Positions 1 to 9,635 of a stretch of DNA of 27,002 nucleotides are shown piece by piece; the first letter of the stretch is position 1, and each line of letters starts with the position of its first letter. The stretch is taken from NCBI GenBank assembly GCA_036897485.1, contig JAYMTF010001035.1, forward strand, positions 1 through 27,002, written 5' to 3'. The notes under the pieces were generated by a model. The model was not told where the DNA came from. It did not search any database and worked only from the letters and a program-made list of their open reading frames with translations. Origin of the DNA: Pelargonium nanum. Lineage: Eukaryota; Streptophyta; Magnoliopsida; Geraniales; Geraniaceae. The position numbers were made by a program, and so were the translations under genes.

Positions 1-997
1 AGACATAGAACAAATTAAGATTTAAACCGGATCTCTTATTTCTATCTTCATTATTCTTTAGAATTGGTAGAATATTCAAGAGGAACAATCCTGCCGTAGA
101 TTGTAATATTGTATTTTAGATCTTAGCCATCAGTTTTGTAAATCTTATAGTATAAATAGGCGAGGGTTTCATTTGCCCAAATCATAAGAGTTGTTTAAGT
201 ATCCAACTTTCGCGCAAATGGTTAGAGAAAACATTCGGTCCTTTACAATTAGCTCTTACGATTTTTTTATGTTAAAAAATAATTACTCATTTATAAGGTG
301 TCAGTGAACCTAATTACATAATCTCATAATTTTTCTCCATCTGAATTAATGAGATTCGAACCGCAACTTTCTTTAAACATGTGTGTTTTAAACTAGTAAA
401 CTATTATTTAGAAAACTTAAAAATCATAGTTTACTATATTTCAACATGATTCATTCTTTCCGTAAAATTGTATATTTTTCAAGGTGGAATGATGCAGCTT
501 TTTGGTGAATATGGATATGGATCATGTGATGCTTAAAAAAAAAAAAAATTTAATTCTGCAATGATAATAATTAGAAGAGAAGATCATTTTTTTTTCTTTA
601 ATTAGCTCAAAGCAATTATCAACCTAATAACTATACCTAATTGAACAAAATCATGGATAGATTTGAAATCCTTAACCATGGTCATGGGTGTACTTGTTTT
701 GCAGCTGCAAGTTCATCAATCATCACCTATCTATGTGTAACTACAATAATTGTACAAACATGAATGAGCCAGAAAAATGTGACAATCTCAATCATCACAA
801 CAACTCAAGCTTTCCCTTATAAAAAAAAAAAAAACAACTCAAGCTTTCCTAGGAAGATGAGTTGTTTTACAAATTGCAAAGAATCATACAAAACAACAAA
901 CAAATGTTGAAGAACCAGAACCAAATTGAAGATCAACCAAAATTTCTTTCTTTCTTTTCCTCCATTCAACAAATTACAAACAATTGTAACAAAAACC
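1..997. other. Non-coding flank, AT-rich, with LTR-like fragment
   Basis: No credible coding region is visible. Positions roughly 60-200 read like the U3/R part of an old LTR retrotransposon: a stretch with many 'TTGTA/TTTTAG' steps, then a TATAAATAGG box at about 152-161 and a GGGTTT segment, but no paired LTR, primer-binding site or gag/pol is present, so this is only a suggestion. A 12-base A run lies near 536-548 and another near 821-834. The part next to 997 is probably the 3' UTR of the OXS3-like gene on the minus strand. Confidence 0.4.
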
Positions 998-1625
998 TTA
1001 ACACAAGTTCTTCTGTACAGGAATGGTTGGAGGCCTAAAACAACTAGCTGATCTCTTACCCACTAATGAAGAAGACAAGAAAGACCCTCTTGAAACCTTT
1101 TTTGCTATGATAGCCTTTGGGCTATGTATATACTTGTTAATATCTCCATAGCTCTTGCTCTTACATGAAGACCTCATCACCTTCCTCTCTTTCTTCACAA
1201 GATCCTCTGTTCTCTTCACATTTGCTAGAGATGTGAATGATTGTGACTTCCCTTGGTAATATTTTGAAAGACCTCTCCTGCAAAAAAAAGAAAGTTCACA
1301 TACAAACCATCAATTCTTGATCTTCTTGATTTTCTTGCACCAAAAAACAAGGAACTATAAATTTGATTACAAGCACTTACTTGATGGGAAGATGAGACAT
1401 GAGCTCTGATAATTCATACAAAGGGCCATTTGAAGAAGATGAACATGAAGATGATGTAGAAGAAGCGTCCTCCATTAAATCTGATGAAGAAGATGATGAC
1501 AAAGCTGAGTTTCTTGATGATGAAGATGATGATATGGATTCATCACTCATGTTATCTTCCATGATCACCCAACTATGGTGTGTATCAAATTCCTTGAAAG
1601 ATATGTGCTTTGCTTCTTGATCCAT
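998..1625 (-). CDS. OXS3-like: OXS3-like serine-rich stress-response protein
   Basis: Two exons: 1625-1381 and 1277-998. The intron is 1380-1278, with donor GTAAGT and acceptor TTGCAG, and splits a Lys codon. The product is 174 aa. Visible order: a short N-terminus with Trp19, an acidic and very Ser-rich stretch (about 23-66), then the family signature (about 67-102) beginning GPLYELSELMSHLPIK and continuing after the splice as RGLSKYYQGKSQSFTSLANV. A basic Lys/Ser tail follows. This signature is that of plant OXIDATIVE STRESS 3 proteins, nuclear factors linked to tolerance of heavy metals and oxidants; the biochemical activity is not settled. An in-frame ATG at 1721 would add 32 residues (206 aa). 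I prefer 1625 because the added part reads like leader sequence and TATA-like tracts at 1711-1718 and 1743-1748 would put transcription start near or below 1721. Length agrees with the family. Confidence 0.88.
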
Positions 1626-1710
1626 GATCTGGTTGGTCTTGGAGTCTTGATTTTGATGATGATCTTGAAGATGGGTTGATTTGCTGTTGCAGGTTTTTTT
1701 TGAGGAAGCA

Positions 1711-1748
1711 TATATATACATGCTACTTATGCAATTATATCTATATAT
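1711..1748 (-). promoter_or_regulatory. Candidate TATA region of the OXS3-like gene
   Basis: Two TATATATA-type tracts (1711-1718 and 1743-1748, reading equally on the minus strand) lie 85-125 bases upstream of the preferred start codon at 1625. Either would put the transcription start between about 1680 and 1720. Simple TA-rich sequence is common in this genome, so this is weak evidence. Confidence 0.3.
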
Positions 1749-3190
1749 GGATTTTAAAAATAAAAATAAAATAAAAAAAATACTTGGTTGAAAATAAGGA
1801 GAGAGTGGAAGGATTGGGTGGTATTGAGTAATTTAATGCATTTCATGCATTTGCTTTATCCTGAGATTTGTCTTTATCATATCTTTATGGCTTAAAATTT
1901 TATTAGTTTTTTTCTCAGACTCTACTGAGACACAAGATAAGGTCCATACATATCTGAGTCTGAGTCACCATCTTTTATTTATTTATTTATTTATTTTCCA
2001 AATTAATTTGGATTTATGAAACTGAGGTCACTATCAATACACAACTTTTGCTTCATAAAGCCATGACACATTTTACATATTTTCATGTTTAAAAGCATTT
2101 GGGTATAGTAAAAGTTGTCCCAAATTAGAAACCAGTAATTTTGAGATTATCTTCCAAGAATTTGAGTTGTCCCATTTTGACCTTAAGTTTTTTATTTATT
2201 TATTTTAGATAATGATAGATAAAGGAGAAATAGAATTGAAGAGATTTGACTGAATTGGTTGTTGTTGTTGATGGTACAGAATATTGAGTTCAAAATTTTA
2301 AAACAGATTTGTGTGGTTGTGGAATTGGCAATTAAGTCAATTTTTTTTTTTTGATATTTAGAAAAGGTTGGCTATATTTGTTCCTCATCAATGATTCATA
2401 CACATCAAAATTAATTTATCTAGTCAGCTTTTAATAGATAAGCATTAAAGCCTACATATCCTTAGCCCACAAGTCCAATGTTTGTTTCTTACATTACTCA
2501 CTTACATTGCAAATGAAACTTTTCGATGCTTTGTTTCATCTTGACACAAGGTCTTGAGCTCGCGTATCATATAAAGATAGTATTTATGTGGTCTTAAGAT
2601 ATTAATTTTGGGTTGACCTTGTGCTGATTGTAGATCCACATTACTCATGTGATTCTAAGATGCTAATAATGGATTTGCTTTAGATAACATATCGATAAAA
2701 CAAAACAAAATAAATAAATAAATGATCGAGTGATTGTTTAAGAACATGCACAACTCAAAGTTGACGGGATAAAATGGATAAAAAAATAGGTAGAATTATT
2801 GTAAAAAATTCAATTTCTTTTAGAATGTAGATCTCCCAATAAAATATTGAATGAAAGTTATTTGAAAATTATGTAATGACCTCTTCTTGCCAACCACCTT
2901 AAGGATAACATAAACATTTTGTTTTTCATCTCTCCTCAGTTTGCTCAAAATATAAGCTTAGAGCTCTTTCCAAGGAGGCCACAAATGAACTTTAAAGGAT
3001 GTTTTGTCCCATAAAAATTATCGGATAAAAATTTGTCTAATAAAATGACAATTTTAGAAGTCGATTTTATCCCACGTAACATGCTAAAAATAAAATAAAA
3101 GGAGGATAAATAAAATTTTCTGAACAAGCCCTAAATCTCAAACTATCAAGCAATTAGAACATAACTCAAGTCATTATCTCTAGAAACTAA
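1749..3190. other. Intergenic, AT-rich, no gene seen
   Basis: Only short spurious reading frames are present. A TTTA microsatellite lies at about 1974-1997, and there are T runs near 2340. Homopolymer-rich, TAAATAAA-type sequence dominates. No terminal inverted repeats or conserved protein fragments were recognised. Confidence 0.6.
1974..1997. repeat. TTTA microsatellite
   Basis: About six uninterrupted TTTA units, upstream of the OXS3-like gene on its promoter side. Simple tandem repeat with no sign of function. Confidence 0.85.
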
Positions 3191-3194
3191 ATAA

Positions 3195-3315
3195 CACTTT
3201 CCCCCTCTTAACTCAATTTCATTGCAAAGTAGAACTCTAATAAGAAGAAAAATACATTTTCACCATCTTACTTCAATTACATTGAAAAGTGGAATTCTAA
3301 TAAGATGAAAAAAGT
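3195..3315. repeat. Imperfect 60-bp tandem duplication
   Basis: The blocks starting at 3201 and 3261 align at an exact spacing of 60 bases over about 55 positions with roughly 80 % identity. Both contain a TCTAATAAGA(A/T)GAAA core. It is a decayed local duplication with two copies and no coding potential. Confidence 0.75.
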
Positions 3316-4637
3316 TAAAGCACTTTGGTGATCCATGTCTAGCTAAATGAATCTATTGGAATAACACTATTCAATTATTAATTAAATATATAGTAATTCA
3401 CTAATTTGGGGGAGATGTTGTTAGGAAAGAAGCAAAGATAATTATAATATTTGATAAAGAAGAGGAAATGGGTGAGGATAAGGAAGTTGACTAGGGAACA
3501 AGTCATGATAGAGTGGAAGAGGAATAGAGGAAGGTAGGGTTGGGTAAAGCATTTGATGGGCAAAGAAACTGCCACCACATGCTTTTTTCAGACTTGCCTT
3601 TGCTTTTTTATTCTCAATTATCTTATCCAAATACTACTATATACACATCTCTCTCTCTCTCTCTCTCTCTCTGCCCACAGGTTTGGGACTTTTTGAACTT
3701 TGGACCACCCCCTTTTTGGGTTTTCTCTTCTTTCTTGTTAATGCTTCTATCTTAGTACCCACAGATTGGAAATGGACCTCCTCCCTATCAACAACCTTAC
3801 ATTACATGCCATCCATAACATTCTCATTTCTCACTAAACTACAAACTAACCTTCCAACTTCTAGGGTTTCTTCTCTCTTTCCTTTGGTTGGTTTGGTGGA
3901 CCCTGTGCACTTTATTAAGTTAGTGCTTCTTTGGTAACACTAGGGCATGCTTAAAGAATGTGTCAAGTAAAACTTAAACGAGAACTACACTAGGTTGTTC
4001 GGTAAAATGTACAAAATAGTAATCTTAAGAAGACAAGTTTCTTTTGAGGAGGAGTTCAATGTTTTTCGTGAATTTTTTGGCATTCTTCAAGAAAGAAAGA
4101 TAGCGCGTAGATCATAATAGGTAGATAAAGTCGACCGGTTCTTTAATGATATAATGACCTATGAAATGCTATATGTTATTTCTACAAATGAGGTCGAATG
4201 AATCTAGTATGTTATATTAATTTAAATTACTCAGTTAATGCATATGTTGACTATAATTTATCATGATCAACATTGAACATCTTTTGACAACATATATATA
4301 GTGATTGATATTATTAAGTTGTTTCTTTGGTCAATTTCAACAACTCCTCACAAATGTTTCAGTAGTGTTATTAAACAAGGCCTTAGCAAGTCATTAACAT
4401 CCTATTTAAGAAACTTGAAATAAAAAAAATAAACTGATTACATGTAAATATGTCTTAAACATTTTGTTTTTGAATATGTGATGAAATGTTGTATAACTGA
4501 TTTGCTTGAGTGCTTACCATATAAGAGGTTCATGTTATGACTGAAATGTAAAATTATGGAGTACATATATGGGTAAAACAATATTTTACAATCCATGGAG
4601 CCACTAGAGCCTACTAGTGTTTGGAAGGAGAGCTGAC
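3316..4637. other. Intergenic; possible non-coding transcript, no gene established
   Basis: The frames at 3540-3755 and 3683-3937 (plus) have no recognisable domain and low-complexity content, so I do not call them genes. Positions 3636-3645 (CTATATACA) followed by a CT-rich leader and a TAGGGTTT box near 3863 resemble a plant core promoter, so a non-coding transcript on the plus strand is possible but unproven. The end nearest 4637 is probably the 3' UTR of the MKK gene on the minus strand. Confidence 0.4.
3649..3672. repeat. (CT)12 microsatellite
   Basis: Twelve perfect CT units immediately after a TATA-like CTATATACA. CT tracts are frequent in plant 5' leaders. Confidence 0.9.
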
Positions 4638-7600
4638 CTATCTTGGAAAATTCACAGGAGGTTCAAGACCACCTACCAGAGTCTCTAGATCAATGTCTTT
4701 GCCTTCAAACTTCTTTATGAAAGGATGGCTCTGCCAAGACAATAAGGAAAGTATTAGCAATTAAGGTTCTAATTTGTACTTCATTTTAATAAACAACTTG
4801 CAGAGCACAGAAAGCTACTAACCAGAAGTTCCAAAGATGATAGTCTATCTCGAGGGTCCTTTTGTACGCTGTATATGAATATAATGATATGAATTTCAGC
4901 AAGCATGATTCATGGTTAAGATCCGAGTTTTACGTAAGAAAGGAAATTGAAATGAAATATGTATAAGTTTGTAATGGACTAGACAATTTTAAGTGCTATG
5001 TTAGTTCATAAAAGTTTCCTATCCAAGTTTATAGGCCGAAAATTCAAGGAATGAACTCTATGGACTATGGTGCATCGCAAACAAAACAGACCCGTTAAAC
5101 ATTATGAATATCTATAATTGTTCCTGCGCAGAGACATCAGTAAATTTGTTCTCTACTTTACAACCAAGGCCAGAATAAGTTGCAGACTTTATTTATTAGA
5201 TTGATCACTTGAGACAAAGTAGCAAAAAAAGTTTGAGTAGATAATGTTGCTAACACAGAACCTCCACCATTGACATTAGACATGGAATTAAAGGAAGGGA
5301 ACAGAGACCAAGACCAATTTGAGCTGATGAGGTTTATAGTTTTAAGTTGGAAACTTTTATTCTCTCTTTGAGCTAAACCAGAGAAAAGTCAACGCTACTG
5401 AACACGTTAAATGAATTTGCTAAATCATTCAAATACACACATAAAAGAACTAGGTCATATAGATAATCACTGGACTAATTGAATAAGATAAATAAATGAT
5501 TAGTAATCATTACCAGGATGATACAAATGAACAGAACTCTGGGGAGAACTGATCTGGTGGAGCAGTAGGTGGTGGGCTGCGCACAATTGCGTCCAAGAGC
5601 TCATAAAAGCTTGGCCAATTTTGCTGGTCTTCAGATTGAATATAAGGAAAACGTCCTATAGCACACTCAAGAACTACCATGCCCAAACTCCAAATATCAC
5701 TGCTGTAATCGTAACTGCTTCCACTAATTCTCTCAGGCTGAAAGAAACATGATAGCTATTAGTTTTAAACCTCTAGTTTCTTCACAGAACTTCTAGTGCA
5801 AAAAAGAGCTTAGTATAAGATAAGCCATAATACTACAAGGTAAAGTTGAAAACAAAAGAAGCAAAACCAACTAATGAAGTTTTTAAAATAGACTATGGAA
5901 GGAAAAGAGCTCGACATACCGACATGTAGTTGTACGTCCCCACAAATGTATCCCTTTGACCCATAGAGCTAGCTAGCACTGCACTCACACCAAAATCAGT
6001 AATCTTCACTTCCCCTTTGTGGTTTACCAGCAAATTGGATGGCTTTATGTCCCTGTGTATAACATGCCTTTCATGGTGCAAGTACACTAGACCCTGTAAA
6101 ACCTGATATATGTTTCCATGTTTAGCAAAAAGGGAAAAGCAAACTGTTTCGTGGACTAACACATCTCATTCAGAAGATACAAGGCTCAACCTGTTTACAA
6201 ACAACTGCAAGGTATGGTTCAAGAATTGTTTTAACTTGTTTGATCACATCTGCTAGAGATCCACGATCCATGTATTCTAGCACGAGAGAAATGACTCCAT
6301 TGTGATAGAAAGAATCGTAGCAAACTACAACGTGTGTACATTGTGAAGCTTGGTTTATTTTGAGCTCCTGCACAATTTGTTTACGTATATCTTCTTGAAT
6401 GTTCATCTGGATAACCTGTAGCAGATAAATCAACTAAGTTTCCAGTTGCACACAAAGAGCAGCAAAACGCAGTACAATTAGTATTCAGGCATCACCAGTC
6501 ATCACATCACATTTCCAATAAAGAAATATCAAGTAGGGTGTACACACCTATGCGAGTATAGATGATTATGGACTTAGTTATTCAAATATTTGTTACTATA
6601 GCAAATGACACTCCTGAGTCCAGCCACTGCTTTGCTTTTGTCTTTTTCAACTCACCTCTACCAACATTTAGTTGTTTTAACATTGATGTTATGTAATCAA
6701 AGATAAAAAATAATAAATAAATAAAAAAAAAACTTTTGCAAGCTCTAATTATCAACCTAGCCTTTCATTCTCACTATCTAAGACTCACCATGTATTTTGA
6801 CGCTTCCTAGTATATCCACTAATTCATATGGTAAGGAAGAATGACTTCCCAACCTTCTCAGTTTCATTCTCCCATGGATTGAGAATTCTCAAATGTTGTG
6901 TTTGGGAACCAACATTTCATTTGAAGGCCTCGATTGAGTCAAATCAGGTGTTTGAATAACCATAGAATTTGGCTAAAATCTAATAACATTCAAAACATGC
7001 CTACAACATGGGGTTTCAAATGAAAAATACCTCCTATATCACATAAAACCAGAATAAAAATCTCTCATTTTCCCCAAAAAAGAAAAGGTGCATGAGGCAC
7101 AAAACCAGAGAAAGTACAAAAAAATGAAGCCGGATATGTCTGAAAATAAGTGAAAAGAATAGGCAGGAAAATTCAAGAACTAGACATTGAGAAAATTGGT
7201 TTTGCTGGTACACTTACCTTCAGGGCAAACAACTTTCCAACCCATTTATGTCGAACAAGTTGTACCACACCACCACTTCCCTTTCCAATGACTTTGATAG
7301 TCTCGAGGTCTTCCAACGAGAACTCTAAATCAAGGTCCTTGCAGTCTGAAGGCTGTCCATATAAAGAGACAAATCAAGTCTTAAGATGCTTTTACACAAT
7401 AAACAAATAAATACCATCTACATAATAAATATTGCTTCATGAATACAACAGTAAAAAGTCACACGGGTAAATAATAATTGTGGATAGCATTGCCTGCATC
7501 ATCTAAAATATTGAGCCTTCACTGATGCATGACATGACTAATTGTCGTGGGACATACAAGTGTGTTGGTCAGTTGGTACTCATCAACAGAATGAGAAGCT

Positions 7601-8288
7601 CAATTAGGCATCTCGCCTACAAATCCTAATTTCATTTGTCGTTTTTTGTTATTCCGGAGGTATAGTAGAATGAGAGTGCCATATCACGACAATACAATAC
7701 TCCATACATCTTATGTTTTAGAGTTCAACAACCTTATCAGCTTAAAATCAATTATGTTTTCCTTAAATGTGAGGCTAATCGGCATGATGGAAGGGAACAC
7801 CAGTGTATGTAGCAGATACCATATGTTAACAGGATCCATCAATATCATTCACAATAACTGTATTATCCCAATTTGATCTAATTGACCTAATTCGTACCAC
7901 TTATAATCAGTAAATCACAATTCAATCACTAAAAACTGCGATGTGAAATCAAAAGTAAGCTTACACGGCCTTCCTTCTCTTCCGAGATCAGCCGCAGACC
8001 TTTCTGATTCAAGAGGAGGTCTCCATCGTGAAATGTTCCGCTCGCTGTCCTGAAAATTAAATTCAACCGTTACAAAAGTAAAGAAAACAGTAAAAAAATC
8101 CACTAATAATATCAGCATATTCTCAGTAGCCAAACAGAGGAAATAGATGAAATGTTCATTGCAATTGAAAGATCCGATCCATGAAATCAGGTAAAGAAGA
8201 TGGATCTAACTCACAAGAAGTTTGTGATGGGCGTTTCTTGAGCAGGAACAGAGAGCTTGAGTTGCTGGATTGGCTTCTTCGTCTTCAT
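4638..8288 (-). CDS. MKK6: MAP kinase kinase, MKK6/ANQ type (clade A)
   Basis: Eight exons: 8288-8215, 8049-7965, 7352-7218, 6415-6191, 6102-5920, 5737-5514, 4868-4823, 4730-4638. All junctions are GT-AG and frames join to 354 aa. It is a dual-specificity kinase that phosphorylates plant MAPKs of the MPK4/MPK13 type. In Arabidopsis and tobacco this clade acts in the NACK-PQR cascade that expands the phragmoplast during cytokinesis. Seen: an N-terminal MAPK-docking motif (KTKK...LKL, residues 2-12); Gly loop G76-K-G78-S-G-G81; catalytic Lys98; HRD Asp191 with Lys193 and Asn196; DFG Asp209; plant MKK activation-loop pair Ser219 and Thr225 with five residues between; and SPE at 234-236. The C-terminus reads LEPPVNFPR. 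Exon 7 is only 46 nt. Length matches the family (about 356 aa) and no key residue is missing. The MKK1/MKK2 subgroup is the alternative, but exon wording fits MKK6 better from memory. Confidence 0.95.
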
Positions 8289-8301
8289 CACTTGGCACTT
8301 T

Positions 8302-8310
8302 CTAGGGTTT
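8302..8310 (-). promoter_or_regulatory. Telo-box in the MKK6 leader
   Basis: On the minus strand this reads AAACCCTAG, 14 bases before the MKK6 ATG. Telo-boxes next to site II elements are established features of plant genes expressed in dividing cells. The motif is exact; its role here is inferred. Confidence 0.55.
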
Positions 8311-8513
8311 TCCAGAAACTTCTGTGTGTTTGGGAGAGAGAGTCTGTGTACTGTGTTTATTTTATTTTGTATTTTTATGAAGAAGGAGACGACATTATCA
8401 GTACTATCACCAGACCGTTATGAATTCAAACTGCTAGACCGCCATTTTAAGAAAACTAATTTTCTTTGTTTGGTTGTGATCTTCTGCGGCCGTTTCTATT
8501 CTTAATACCGACT

Positions 8514-8640
8514 TTGGCCCTTTTCACCTTTTACGTGTCGGTTTCAGGCCGTAGGTTGGGCCTGTAACGGTCCCGGGCCTTCGAATTAAACCCGTTTATA
8601 GCAGTTTGGGCCTAAATGTTTAGCACACGGCCCGGCCCAT
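8514..8640 (-). promoter_or_regulatory. Site II (TGGGCC) cluster upstream of MKK6
   Basis: At least three TGGGCC/GGCCCA cores lie at 8557-8562, 8607-8612 and 8634-8639, with related GGCC-rich words between them, 225-350 bases upstream of the MKK6 start. Site II elements bind TCP factors and are common in housekeeping and proliferation-linked plant promoters. This GC-rich block stands out from its AT-rich surroundings. It could also act on the divergent glucanase gene, but that gene has its own TATA region about 640 bp away. Confidence 0.55.
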
Positions 8641-8707
8641 CCATTAAAGTTAGGAAAAATATTTGTTTCTATCAAAATGAACAAATGTCTCCAGACCAAA
8701 ATTTAAA

Positions 8708-8948
8708 CCTTGTTGTCTCGTAATAAGTGTCATCTTTTGTTTTGTATTAAAATGAGTGTTCACTTTTCATTTTAGAAAGTCAGTTATAACATAAATTATC
8801 AACTACATCTTGATTATAAATTAGTATATTTTGAATTTGTTATAACACATGCTCATATAGTTTCAAAAGTAATTGTAGAACACTAACTAATTTCTCATTA
8901 ATTATTCTGATAATGGAAATGAGGATACTCATTTTAGACTGATGGAGT
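8708..8948 (+). mobile_element. Degenerate Stowaway-like MITE, copy 1
   Basis: The left end reads CTCGTAATAAGTGTC and the right end, in reverse complement, reads ACTCCATCAGTCTAAAATGA, both close to Stowaway terminal repeats. The interior is AT-rich with no coding capacity. A second copy in the opposite direction is at about 24718-24985: AATGAGAAATTAGTTA and GAGCATGTGTTATAA occur in both, about 30 bases apart in each. Ends are approximate. Confidence 0.6.
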
Positions 8949-9280
8949 CTTGTAATTCTTGAATGAAGCTTAAATGATAATCATGAAATTGATTTTGATA
9001 ATAATCGTTTTAGATGTGTCAAAAAAGAAAATGTATGCTCTTTTCGTATTAAAATAAGTTTAAATTGATTTTTTGTTACGAAAAAAGTGAACCATTCTAT
9101 ATTAGAAAAACCTAAGTTGATAGATGGTAAAAGGTAGAGTAACAAGTTACAAATTAGCTTTGGAAAATGGAAAAGAAAATCCAAAACCCAAAGTTGGAAA
9201 CAAAAATCAAGAAAACAGATGGATATTTGGTGCTTTTTGTGAAGCAATGGACCGTTATTGGTGGCATGTAGCGAAAAGTG
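8949..9280. other. Intergenic, upstream of glucanase, nothing definite
   Basis: AT-rich spacer between the MITE and the glucanase core promoter. It contains one CCGTT word at about 9252 and no gene. Confidence 0.5.
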
Positions 9281-9300
9281 TATTTATATACACTATAAAA
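9281..9300 (+). promoter_or_regulatory. TATA region of the GH17 glucanase gene
   Basis: TATTTATATA at 9281-9290 and CTATAAAA at 9293-9300 lie about 340 bases upstream of the ATG at 9636. Transcription would start near 9325, giving a leader of about 310 nt that is rich in CT and GAGA words. Confidence 0.5.
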
Positions 9301-9385
9301 CACTAGTGGGAAACAGAGAAGAGAACAGAACCAGAAGAGGAAGAGAAACAGAGACCTCCCAATAATAAAAGCCAACGGATCCGAG

Positions 9386-9412
9386 ATGCTTCTCTCAACA
9401 TCAAAAATATAG
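9386..9412 (+). other. Short upstream ORF in the glucanase leader
   Basis: If transcription starts at the TATA region, the leader contains an ATG at 9386 followed by seven sense codons and TAG (peptide MLLSTSKI). It does not overlap the main start at 9636. Possible translational damping is an inference only. Confidence 0.35.
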
Positions 9413-9635
9413 AAATTTCAAGTCCGCTTCGCACACTGAGCTCGACCAACTGTGCTCTACTCTGCTCTGCTTCCACTCTCTCGAGCTCCGAGACCAAGCT
9501 ACAGAAAAAAAAAAACGTTGCTTTCAAGCCCTTCCCTTTTCTCTTTTGTCCTCTGTTTTGTGCGAGAGAGACCCAAGAAAGAGTAAAGTTCTTAGCTTGA
9601 GAGAGTCTTGTGAGTTGAGAGCTTTGAATTGAGAA

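Noticed and set aside
1399..1620. Plus-strand acidic ORF (73 aa, Glu/Asp-rich)
   Set aside because: It is the antisense shadow of the Ser-rich OXS3-like exon 1; Ser codons read backwards give Asp/Glu.
3683..3937. 84-aa plus-strand frame near the CT repeat
   Set aside because: Begins with TTG, no domain, low-complexity composition; kept only as a possible non-coding transcript.
8181..8505. Two plus-strand frames of 80 and 82 aa
   Set aside because: They overlap MKK6 exon 1 and its promoter in antisense, with no domain or conservation sign.
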